From positions 1 to 51,528 of IMG/VR virus record IMGVR_UViG_3300017971_000076: 51,528 nucleotides of DNA, one strand, 5' to 3'. The stretch's first letter is position 1. Each line of letters begins with the position of its first letter. This stretch comes from a virus. The notes below the pieces were generated by a model. It was not told where the DNA came from and searched no databases. It saw nothing but the letters and a program-made list of their open reading frames with translations. Positions 23,301 to 30,815 of this stretch are shown in pieces. The position numbers and the translations under genes are program-made.

Positions 23301-24933
23301 ACACAAGGTCTTCGGCCGCCGCCCGTGCTTTCGAGGCTACGGGCGACTTCTTCCTCTCCCCTGGCTTGGCGGCCGTTTCTGGCGCGTGAATGCCGTCCGC
23401 CGGAAGCGGAGCACCTGACTCCAGGGCCTCCGTCGTTAGGTTGCCGGCGATCCCGATGGCCCTCTGCTGGAGGACCCTGGCCGGCTCAGCGGCTACAGGC
23501 GGGTTCTGACTGACTGCCGTGCCGTACCTCCGGCTGATTGCCGGCTCGATCTCGGCGTGAGTCTTATCAGCTATCCAGAGGTATACGTTACCCTCGGAGT
23601 CTGTCGTACTTCTCGTCCTTGGCTCGCCCTTCGGGGCGCTGGGATACTTCCCTCTGAACTCTGCCGATATTTCTTGCCTGTCCTGAATCGTGGGGTTCTT
23701 TACTACGGTCGTCTTCCCCACCTTAAATACTTCCCATGCCTTTTGCGGCTCGACGGCCGGCGATTCCTGGGCCGCTACCGCCCTGTCAGCGTCCGTCTGC
23801 GGCTCGCTCACGGCCTCCTGGGCCTTGGCCGGCTCCTGGGCCGTCTCGGCCCCTCGGGCCTCTGGAGCGGCCGTAAACGCCTTACTTACTTCCTCCGTGA
23901 ACGCCCTCCGCTGCTTGCGAGACTCGCCGTACTCGGGAGCCAGGCCCCATTTCTTCCAGGTTTTCCGCGATGGGACCCGCCCCTCTTTGGCGTAGGCCAC
24001 GATCTCGCCAGTCACCCGAGCCACCTTTTCGCGACTCATCTGCCGCACGATCCCCGGGGACCCGGCAAATGCCAACGCAATCACCGTCTGAACTGTCGTT
24101 TCATTGACTATCTGCCTGAGGCTGTCTTTCGTGAGGGCCTCGGGGTCCACGTCGGCCACCTTCGCGGCCACGCCGTGGCTGATCTCAGTCACGAGTTCTT
24201 CCGGGACTTCCTGGGCGATTGCCATCCCGAGCCGCTTTAGTCCCTCGCGGACCCCGCCAGCCACGGCCTGCTTCCCTGCAACCATGGTTTCGACGCCCCC
24301 CAGGCCCATTTTCTGCATGACCGCGGCCGGGGCTCCCTCGATAACGCCCTGGCTAACTGCATAGCCGGCCAGTTTGGTGCCCTTCAGCCCGGCGTCCCGC
24401 CCCTCAGTAATGGCCCGGTTCGCCTCCTGGCCGGAGGCCGCGAGAATCGCCGCGGCGGGGCCGCCTGCCATCCCGGCGGCACCCATTGTCGTGAGGGATC
24501 GTCCAGCCCCGCGGACGCCGCTCTGAATAACGTCAGGGACGATCCCGCCACGCTCGCGCTTTCGCTGGACCTGCTCGACCGCATCCGCGAAGCGATTCAT
24601 CCGATCGGCATACTCATCGTGGCCGGTCAATCTGGCAATCGGCGAGACAATATCCGCCCCAGCCTCAATTGCATACGCCTTAACGCCCGGCCAGTTTGAC
24701 TCACCAAGCTCTTTGCTGGCCTGCGCCAGCAGCCGCTCGCGCTCGATAATCTGCTCAGACTGGCGGCGCTCCGCCTCCGTTAACTCCTGACGCTTCGGCG
24801 GCTGCTGCGCATAATAATCCCTGAGATTGCGGCCAACCTCCAGGACATCTTGATTGACGCCCTTTTCGCGCACTTCCAGCGCCCCTTCCCTGAATTGCCG
24901 GCCGAAGTTCAGTACATCGCGATCAATCGGCAT
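20392..24933 (-). CDS. Very large virion (ejection-type) protein with HEIGH metalloprotease motif
   Basis: A 1513-residue protein. It is helical overall, with Gly/Ala-rich segments near residues 150-175, an Ala/Glu/Pro-rich linker near 350-400, and LATLAHEIGHNIGEIYGLYD-like zinc motif HEIGH at about residues 819-823. A membrane-like segment lies near 1235-1260 (YVIGAAISYATLGAILTYLL). Position and size match internal virion proteins that are ejected to form a DNA channel in short-tailed phages; the HExxH suggests a metal-dependent peptidase, perhaps acting on the cell wall. It overlaps the upstream gene by 11 bases. Confidence 0.75.
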   Translation of the reverse strand: MPIDRDVLNFGRQFREGALEVREKGVNQDVLEVGRNLRDYYAQQPPKRQELTEAERRQSEQIIERERLLAQASKELGESNWPGVKAYAIEAGADIVSPIARLTGHDEYADRMNRFADAVEQVQRKRERGGIVPDVIQSGVRGAGRSLTTMGAAGMAGGPAAAILAASGQEANRAITEGRDAGLKGTKLAGYAVSQGVIEGAPAAVMQKMGLGGVETMVAGKQAVAGGVREGLKRLGMAIAQEVPEELVTEISHGVAAKVADVDPEALTKDSLRQIVNETTVQTVIALAFAGSPGIVRQMSREKVARVTGEIVAYAKEGRVPSRKTWKKWGLAPEYGESRKQRRAFTEEVSKAFTAAPEARGAETAQEPAKAQEAVSEPQTDADRAVAAQESPAVEPQKAWEVFKVGKTTVVKNPTIQDRQEISAEFRGKYPSAPKGEPRTRSTTDSEGNVYLWIADKTHAEIEPAISRRYGTAVSQNPPVAAEPARVLQQRAIGIAGNLTTEALESGAPLPADGIHAPETAAKPGERKKSPVASKARAAAEDLVSIASPVAAGGRRARRAGHILRGQMARAAQWDEASKHSLDKIERSFYKMSPDERLEFIDRMESGTEQPGELNAVAKVIRGELDAARERVQKVGKLSKFNEDYFPHLWKSSPEADTVLGQIFRETYRKSGFLRKRVIPTVKEGREAGLELVTDNPAELAFMRIHHMNEYAAKTEAMGLLKQHGLAVFVPASLEKDYLPSGFRFVDDPSFLVQTSGDVTVTEVFDKLLVDQLTSVANSLGVATRRVTKLESFGETVTTKKGRRIIKTRTGTPVATLAHEIGHNIGEIYGLYDYMVENGGKAVRRELDALSSLRVERSIPETEGFVEYSKTPEEQEAVILEAWLAAPEKMREVAPEVTGMWQDFLAANEPLSPLLMLDRSLVLGTQEQTITQQGVRVLGRWAMPNEVAGMIDNQLSPGLRANPNVAVRTLYNTARAFGNAMNQASLSLSGFHALNVMTDAIATQTGVSILKMLRGNVSQGAKELVTAPFAGFKSLWQGDKLIKAMRNDLDKIKNDELAYLIENIIGAGGRASMDPRYYNRSIKSIRDTLYNLRYGAPMEKASSAVKLPVQSIFATLEATAAPIMQYMVPRLKLGTFHYLARDVYSRWGTLSEEQVAEQLTQAWDSVDNRLGQLAYDNLFWNQYVKDVSMLAVRSVGWNLGSIREYGGAVTDIFTTKERKALGGELISGKQAYVIGAAISYATLGAILTYLLTGEAPRELRDYFFPPTGNRNPDGSVERIGLPTYSRDVYSWTHDPMRTAHHKVHPMWGTFLDMWSNEDYYGTEIRNADDPLMAQLIDSVQHVGEAYIPFSVKNYMRMREAKEPAVQAAVTSGLGITSAPAYITRSNAQKLAMQYLANKIPTGSRTREKAERSKRRKGLVRRFRADEEVTPEGLEGFAGTERKGILAESRLTPLQASVKRLSLRESLDVFLQGTAEERKQLWPIIAAKRNNARTIDQELAKYYVEVANLFLSEE

Positions 24934-25996
24934 TCTTCGCGTCCCACCACTCCAGTACCGCAGTCGCCTGGTTCACAGCGTCCGCCATTTGCGCCGGAGG
25001 TTCGACACCAGCAGCAGCACGCTGGCCAACCTCCCGCAAAAACGCCTGGGCAATCTGCACTTCACGCGGCATACCTTTTTCTTCCTCCGTTGCCTTCACG
25101 CCGAGGTTGCGGGCCCATCCAATGTACTCGCGTTTCTTCGGCTTTTTCGGCACAGCTTCCTTTTTCTTCGCGGCAATGCGCTTGCGTAATTCAGACTCCA
25201 AGTCCTCGCGATACACCCCACCTTCCGGTGCTTCGCCAAGAATAATCGCCATCGCTTGGTCCACTTCCTCTGGTGTGCGATAACGCTCTGACTCCATACC
25301 GAGCTTATCTTTCGTCTTAATCTTGTCTGCAATCAACTTGTGTCGAATATCGAGAATCTTCTCCTCTCGCCTCCTTGCAGCCTGCTGCTCAATGTATTCT
25401 TTTGTTTGATCGTAGCGCAACATGAGCTTCTTATTGCCGTCCTGGTCGATCGTGTACCACGAGCCATCCGGCTCCTGGAACGTATCCCCGGGCCCACGAC
25501 CTTCCGGGTACTGCGGGGCACTTGGATCGCGGGGAATACCAGTCGGCTTGATTGTATCAATTTGCGTGTCAATCTCCTGCGCAAGCAGCGCCTTTTCCTG
25601 TTCGGAATATCGCTTGTTCTGTGTGAGTTGCTGCTTGGCATTTTGAAGCCTTGCAATCTCAGCCCGCTGCTTTGGCGTATACTTGAAGTCAACCGGAATC
25701 GCCCGCTTTTGAGCTTCCTCCTGCTCGATCAACTTCCGCTGATACTCCATCTCTCGCGTTTTCGCCTCGGCGGCTAGCTCGCGATCAGACGGGTAGTGCA
25801 GCCGGCCATAGTCGGCCATCATTGGGCCGCGGCTAGTCCGCGTTCGGCCGCCGCCACCACCGCCGCCGCCTCGCGGGGCCCCTTGGGGATCGACTCGCGG
25901 TGCCTGCGGTGTCCTGGCCTCAGTAGCGCCGGCCAAGGCGGCAAGTTGCGCCAGGGCCGTAATGTCGCCCTCTCCGTGCTTGACTCGAATCCCCAT
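24923..25996 (-). CDS. Putative internal virion protein
   Basis: A 357-residue protein: N-terminal Ala-rich region, a run of eight glycines near residue 43-50, then strongly charged helices with coiled-coil character (residues 70-150 and 210-300) and Lys-rich stretches. No domain recognised. Its place between the smaller helical protein and the giant HEIGH protein suggests a co-ejected partner. ATG 25996 overlaps the upstream stop. Confidence 0.65.
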   Translation of the reverse strand: MGIRVKHGEGDITALAQLAALAGATEARTPQAPRVDPQGAPRGGGGGGGGRTRTSRGPMMADYGRLHYPSDRELAAEAKTREMEYQRKLIEQEEAQKRAIPVDFKYTPKQRAEIARLQNAKQQLTQNKRYSEQEKALLAQEIDTQIDTIKPTGIPRDPSAPQYPEGRGPGDTFQEPDGSWYTIDQDGNKKLMLRYDQTKEYIEQQAARRREEKILDIRHKLIADKIKTKDKLGMESERYRTPEEVDQAMAIILGEAPEGGVYREDLESELRKRIAAKKKEAVPKKPKKREYIGWARNLGVKATEEEKGMPREVQIAQAFLREVGQRAAAGVEPPAQMADAVNQATAVLEWWDAKNAD

Positions 25997-26595
25997 TATG
26001 CGATCCTCATGTTCCCGAGAGCGTTGTAGGCTTGCGAACCACTTTGCCCGCCGCTACCGGACCCGAGCTGATTGATGAGTGAGACAATCATGTCGGATTC
26101 CGGATACTCGTCCTCGCGGCGCTCGATCCACCCCAACTTGGTGCCTTGGAGGCTGTCGGCCAGGCGGTTCAGTGCGGACTGCTTTTCGCGCTCAATACCC
26201 AGGCCGAGTGTCGGAGAAATAGTTGTATTCCCCATACCAGTCCTGGCAAGCTGCTGCATTATGTCCGACCGCTGCCCGGCGTAATCGCTCCGGATATCGG
26301 CCTCGCGCTGGCCAGTGGTCTGGTCGATAATCCCGAGCCCCTGCTGGTAACGTGCCTCGTTCGCAGCCTTCGCTTCTGCCCAGCCTTGGTTGTACTGGTT
26401 AATGAGTTTGCTGAGACTGGCCCCCGCCGCCTTGGACTGCTTAAGTTCGTTTTGATATTTTCGCTTCTCGAATTCCCATTGCTCTTCCGCGAGTCGCTGC
26501 TGCGCGTCTGCACCAGGATCAAAGCTCGACATAACGAGCCCCCAGGGACCGACAGTCATTGAAGTGCCGAACCCAGTGTCCATAATCGCCATCAT
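25996..26595 (-). CDS. Putative internal virion protein
   Basis: A 199-residue helical protein, rich in Gln and Glu (QQRLAEEQWEFEKRKYQNEL), with a Gly/Ser-rich segment near the C-terminus. This style is common in small ejection proteins of short-tailed phages. The start could be either of two adjacent ATGs (26595, 26592); AGGGG lies just upstream. Confidence 0.6.
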   Translation of the reverse strand: MMAIMDTGFGTSMTVGPWGLVMSSFDPGADAQQRLAEEQWEFEKRKYQNELKQSKAAGASLSKLINQYNQGWAEAKAANEARYQQGLGIIDQTTGQREADIRSDYAGQRSDIMQQLARTGMGNTTISPTLGLGIEREKQSALNRLADSLQGTKLGWIERREDEYPESDMIVSLINQLGSGSGGQSGSQAYNALGNMRIA

Positions 26596-26622
26596 CTACC
26601 CCTTATTTAATTTGCCCCAGCT

Positions 26623-27573
26623 TTAACCCCAGCCGGAAAAGCTAACATCTCGACTGTCTACATTGACATACACATACGCCGCTTCATTACTACCGTATGG
26701 CTCGATAGTGAAGCTCTGCTCTGCCTCCTCCTTACTTCCATCATCTCTCGTAATTGTTGCGCTGAAGGTGACACTTACCGTCGCATTCCCACCCTCATTT
26801 GCGTCCAACGTAATCCAGTACACCTTCCCTTCTACTGGAGAATTGCAGGTTGCAGTGATTGTTGTGTAAGTAGCTGTGCATGTGAACTCGCTAATGTCGT
26901 CATACGTACTGTCGTCCGACCACCAAGACGGGTCGGCGTCACCATACTTCACGGCACCAAATTGCGGCCAATCAACTTGCTCTGGAGACGGTGTACGTGA
27001 GACCTTAATACGGAACTTTGGGTTCGATGGCTTGCCGATTGAGTGGCCCGTCAATTCGAGCGCGACAACAATCGAACTTATCGGCGACAAGGCAACTTCA
27101 GCCGCTATCGGAATCTCTCCTTCAGTCTCGACGGCATTTCCGAATACATCCCCGTCTGACACAAGCAACACGACGCTATCGCCAACATGCTCCACGCCGA
27201 TATTGAAATAAAACGATGGCTCATTACCCCAGAAGTCGTCGCCAAGGTCAGAGTAATCCTTCGTTACTGAATCCGCATACTCGCCGGCAGGCTCCTCCTT
27301 TAATTGCACGGTCGCTCCAGTACTCTTTAGAGTTGCCGACCATACCTGGCTGCCAGTAGGCTCTATTGTTCCGTAATCTTCATGGTCAGTAAGCTTCCCA
27401 GTAATGCCTGTCACTTGAGTCCCGGGCACAACATACTGCGGTACAGTAAGGGCTATACCGTAATCTGGCGTATACCCCGGCGGATTCGGCCCAGGAAACG
27501 ACCAATCTCCCCAGCCCGGCGGCACGTCGAGCGACGACTCATCAGCGACTTTGGCGACGTATGCTCCAGCCAT
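26623..27573 (-). CDS. Beta-rich structural protein, likely tail-associated
   Basis: A 316-residue acidic, beta-rich protein with Ig-like features in the second half (AEVALSPISSIVVALELTGH, TYTTITATCNSPVEGKVYWI, ATVSVTFSATITRDD). Base composition is visibly lower in GC than the flanking fibre gene, suggesting separate acquisition. ATG 27573 overlaps the fibre stop by one base (TGATG). Probably an adhesin or fibre partner; not recognised. Confidence 0.6.
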   Translation of the reverse strand: MAGAYVAKVADESSLDVPPGWGDWSFPGPNPPGYTPDYGIALTVPQYVVPGTQVTGITGKLTDHEDYGTIEPTGSQVWSATLKSTGATVQLKEEPAGEYADSVTKDYSDLGDDFWGNEPSFYFNIGVEHVGDSVVLLVSDGDVFGNAVETEGEIPIAAEVALSPISSIVVALELTGHSIGKPSNPKFRIKVSRTPSPEQVDWPQFGAVKYGDADPSWWSDDSTYDDISEFTCTATYTTITATCNSPVEGKVYWITLDANEGGNATVSVTFSATITRDDGSKEEAEQSFTIEPYGSNEAAYVYVNVDSRDVSFSGWG

Positions 27574-30500
27574 CAGTTCTGAATGTGCGCCTCCACGTTA
27601 CCTGTGCTATTGGCGGTCGGGTTAAAGTTCGTCCCGTTGTTCGATACGGTCGCAGAGTTGGCCTGCACGATCGACCCGATACTCGCGTAGATTCCGGTGC
27701 CCGTGTTGTACGTTACTTTCGTGTCCGCCGTCTTCGCTTCCACGGCCGACAATAAGCGGAAGATCATCCCGTACCCGGTGTTCCCGCTGCACACGCAAGC
27801 CTTGGCGATTACGTTACCCTGCGTGGCGTCGATTCCGTTACCGGGCGACCCCGAGAAGACCGCCCACGGCACCCGCGCGCTACCGTAGTACACCCGCAAG
27901 TTGTAAGTCGCTGCACCACAAGCCTTTACGTAGTCGCCGTACAGGTTGCCGTCCGGATTGACGTTGATCCCGATATCAAAGCCAACCACGCCGAACGCCG
28001 ATCCGAGCCCAGCATGCGCCCGTTCAGTAACGTCCAGGCCGGTTGTGCTCGCAGTACTGTCACCGACCAGAACCATCTTATTCAATGAGCCGATCGAATA
28101 GCCTTGACTCACGGTCATGCCGTCGTAGCCGGAATAGTCCAGGATCGTCTTGACGATCGTGACAGTTCCGGCGACCGCCCCACTCGGCGCAGACGTGTGC
28201 TTGTGTGTCGTGAGGACCGTGATTCGCGTGTTGACCGCATCGACATTCGTGATTTTCCAAACCCCGGCAAGCGTCTCCGGTCGCGTTCCGCCAGACACAT
28301 CGTACGGCACCAGTAAGTAATCATTGACCGCCGCGTTCGACACGTCAGACACATTCAAAACCACCGACCACGCGCCGGCCGCACCGGCCGAACTCTGAAT
28401 CGAAGACAACGTAATGTCGTATGTGTTCTCGCCAGTAATTGTGATGTTATCGCCCATTACATGGTCGAACGAAGCTGTTCCGGCCGTGAGCGTATAGGTG
28501 CCGTCACCCAATTGAATCGTAACCGTCGCACCCACAATCATCGAACTGGAAATCTCACTCATCGCCTTGTCGATCGTCGCCCAGGGGTCGCCGGACGAGC
28601 CGTCTCCGGTCGTATCGTTGCCGCTCGTGGAGATGTAATAAGTCGTGTTCGTTGTGATAGCACCCTGGCATCCGAGGGCCGTGTGGGTAGCGAGCGTATG
28701 GTCCGTGAGTACGTTCGCGATCGTGTTCGGCAATGACAGGTGTTCAGCCGCTACGTAATCCGAGAACCCGTCGTGGTGTGCTCCACCATCCATTGCGGCC
28801 CCGGCCGCCGTCACATTCGTCGTGTCCGTCACATCAGCCGAGGCTTCAATAGTGTCTAGCTTCGCGCCGTCGACCGAAAGGTCGCGCCCGTCGATCGTGA
28901 CCAGCGCGTCGACCGTCAGATTGCCGGTCAGGTTCCGCGTTCCATCCGCCAGCAGATAGATCGTGTGGTCGTCGTCCCCGACCCCGTTAAGCGAACCGTG
29001 GTCGATCTCGCTATCGTTCGTGGTGAGCGTGATATAGTCGCCACCATCCGTGTACGTAAGCCCGGTGCCCGTCCGTAGTACGCCATCATTCGAGGCGGCC
29101 CCCAGGTAGTCGGCCGTTGCACTCGAATCGACTGCCGCCTTTCCGATCGCATCGTATGCCGCGTCCCAATTCGCCGGAGTCACCGATGTGGTAGAGTACC
29201 CCGTGGACCGCAAAATCTTCCCGTTATCGCGCGTCCCAATGACCGAGATGTCATTTTCAAGGTAGGCCGCGCTCAGGATACCGGCCGCACTACCTTGCTG
29301 CCCAAGATTCGTCCAAGTCATCCCGTCGTCCGTCGACACATGGACGCGCCCGGAGTCATTGAAGCCGGCAATCAACACGGTTCCCGTGTAGGTAAAATAG
29401 CCAAACTTCGTCTCCGATCCGACCTGTCCCTCGTCGGTCCACGTCGCACCCCAGTCCGTTGATTTAAGGAGCTTCCCGCCGTTGCCGGTCCCAGCCAACA
29501 CCGTACCGCTCCCGAGATACACGAAGCACCGAACACCAGCCACGCCATGCTGCTGTCCAAGGTCGGACCACGTTGCACCATAATCAGTCGATCGAAAGAC
29601 CTTGCCAGTAATCGTTGTCCCGGCGAGAGCAATCCCGCTCCCAAGGTAGATTATCGAGTACACCTGAGTAGATGTACCGGAGTCCGGCGAACCAAGGTCG
29701 CTCCATGTGGCCCCAGAGTCAGTGGACCGCAGAATCTTACCGCTGGCCGACGTGCCCGCAATCACGATCCCACTGCCGCAATCCGCGATACAGTAAATCC
29801 AGGAGCAACTGTGCTGCTGCCCCAGGTCGCTCCAAGTCGCGCCTGAGTCTGTCGACCGTACGATATGGCCGTTCGAGCCTGTCCCACCTACAACAATCTC
29901 GCCCCCAAGGTTGCATAGACTACGAACTGAAGTCTCGCCCGTGGCTTGTTGTCCGAGATTAGACCACGTTGCCCCGTAATCAGTAGACCGGAGTACGTAA
30001 CCGCCAGCATACGTCCCGGCTAACGCGACTCCGCTGCCGACATATTCCAGGCACCAAACCTTGGTCTGGCTATACATCGTGCCAAGGTCGGTCCACGCTG
30101 TTCCCGTGTCACTTGACCAAAGATACGGTTCTGCTCCATGGTCGCCCCAGCCGTATGCCTCATCTAGCAGTAGACCATCGGCGGAGATGTCCCGGCCGTC
30201 GATTGTGATTCCGGCGTCCACGGACAGGTCGCCCGTCAGATTGCGGGAGCCGTCCGCGAGTAGGTACTGTGTATGATCGTCGTCCGTCAGTCCACCGATC
30301 GAACCGTGGTCGATACCGGATTGATCGAGGCTAAGCGTATCGTCCGTCAGGACGATTGGAGCCGTAACCACAAGGTTCGTGTGTGTCGAAATGTCGATCG
30401 TATCAAGACTAAGTGTATCGTCCGTCAGGATAATCGGAGCCGTAACCGCGAGATTCGTATCGTCAGAGATGTCGATCCCGCTCAAGCTCGCACCGGTGTG

Positions 30501-30815
30501 CGTGTGCCCTGGGTCCGCTCCGCTCGTGACGTTTACACCGCTGATTATCCCGGTCGTCGACAGGTTGTCGTCACCGAAACTGATCGCCCCGGTATCGCTC
30601 GTTATAGCCGCGCCGTTGATCGTGATGTTATCGACCGTCAGCAGCGTTAAGGCAGTCAACTCCGTGCCCCAGGCCGGAGTCGAACCGACGCCCGCGCCGA
30701 CAAGTACCTCGCCCGACGCACCATCCGTCAGGATGCTCGTGTCCTCAGCGGCGCGCTGGAACGCCTGGCGAACCTCGGTCGGCACGTTCGGATGTGGGAT
30801 GCGACGGCGCACCAT
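27573..30815 (-). CDS. Tail fibre with BNR/Asp-box propeller and right-handed beta-helix
   Basis: A 1080-residue fibre. Residues 1-250 contain attachment-type beta repeats; the block DDDHTQYLLADGSRNLTG near 175 recurs as DDDHTIYLLADGTRNLTG near 615. Between about 277 and 493 are six Asp boxes (STDxGATW-type) at roughly 43-residue intervals, plus a degenerate one before, forming a sialidase-like propeller. From about 728 (YYISTSGNDTTGDGSSGDPW) a pectate-lyase-type beta-helix runs to the end. The fold suggests polysaccharide binding or depolymerisation at the host surface. Catalytic residues cannot be assigned. Confidence 0.85.
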   Translation of the reverse strand: MVRRRIPHPNVPTEVRQAFQRAAEDTSILTDGASGEVLVGAGVGSTPAWGTELTALTLLTVDNITINGAAITSDTGAISFGDDNLSTTGIISGVNVTSGADPGHTHTGASLSGIDISDDTNLAVTAPIILTDDTLSLDTIDISTHTNLVVTAPIVLTDDTLSLDQSGIDHGSIGGLTDDDHTQYLLADGSRNLTGDLSVDAGITIDGRDISADGLLLDEAYGWGDHGAEPYLWSSDTGTAWTDLGTMYSQTKVWCLEYVGSGVALAGTYAGGYVLRSTDYGATWSNLGQQATGETSVRSLCNLGGEIVVGGTGSNGHIVRSTDSGATWSDLGQQHSCSWIYCIADCGSGIVIAGTSASGKILRSTDSGATWSDLGSPDSGTSTQVYSIIYLGSGIALAGTTITGKVFRSTDYGATWSDLGQQHGVAGVRCFVYLGSGTVLAGTGNGGKLLKSTDWGATWTDEGQVGSETKFGYFTYTGTVLIAGFNDSGRVHVSTDDGMTWTNLGQQGSAAGILSAAYLENDISVIGTRDNGKILRSTGYSTTSVTPANWDAAYDAIGKAAVDSSATADYLGAASNDGVLRTGTGLTYTDGGDYITLTTNDSEIDHGSLNGVGDDDHTIYLLADGTRNLTGNLTVDALVTIDGRDLSVDGAKLDTIEASADVTDTTNVTAAGAAMDGGAHHDGFSDYVAAEHLSLPNTIANVLTDHTLATHTALGCQGAITTNTTYYISTSGNDTTGDGSSGDPWATIDKAMSEISSSMIVGATVTIQLGDGTYTLTAGTASFDHVMGDNITITGENTYDITLSSIQSSAGAAGAWSVVLNVSDVSNAAVNDYLLVPYDVSGGTRPETLAGVWKITNVDAVNTRITVLTTHKHTSAPSGAVAGTVTIVKTILDYSGYDGMTVSQGYSIGSLNKMVLVGDSTASTTGLDVTERAHAGLGSAFGVVGFDIGINVNPDGNLYGDYVKACGAATYNLRVYYGSARVPWAVFSGSPGNGIDATQGNVIAKACVCSGNTGYGMIFRLLSAVEAKTADTKVTYNTGTGIYASIGSIVQANSATVSNNGTNFNPTANSTGNVEAHIQN

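Noticed and set aside
20468-24364. Long plus-strand frames opposite the 1513-aa gene (up to 227 aa)
   Set aside because: They are out-of-phase shadows in GC-rich coding sequence, lack RBS and family features, and the minus-strand gene is continuous.
27573-30815. Repeats in the fibre gene as a diversity-generating retroelement target
   Set aside because: No reverse transcriptase or template repeat is present anywhere in the window.
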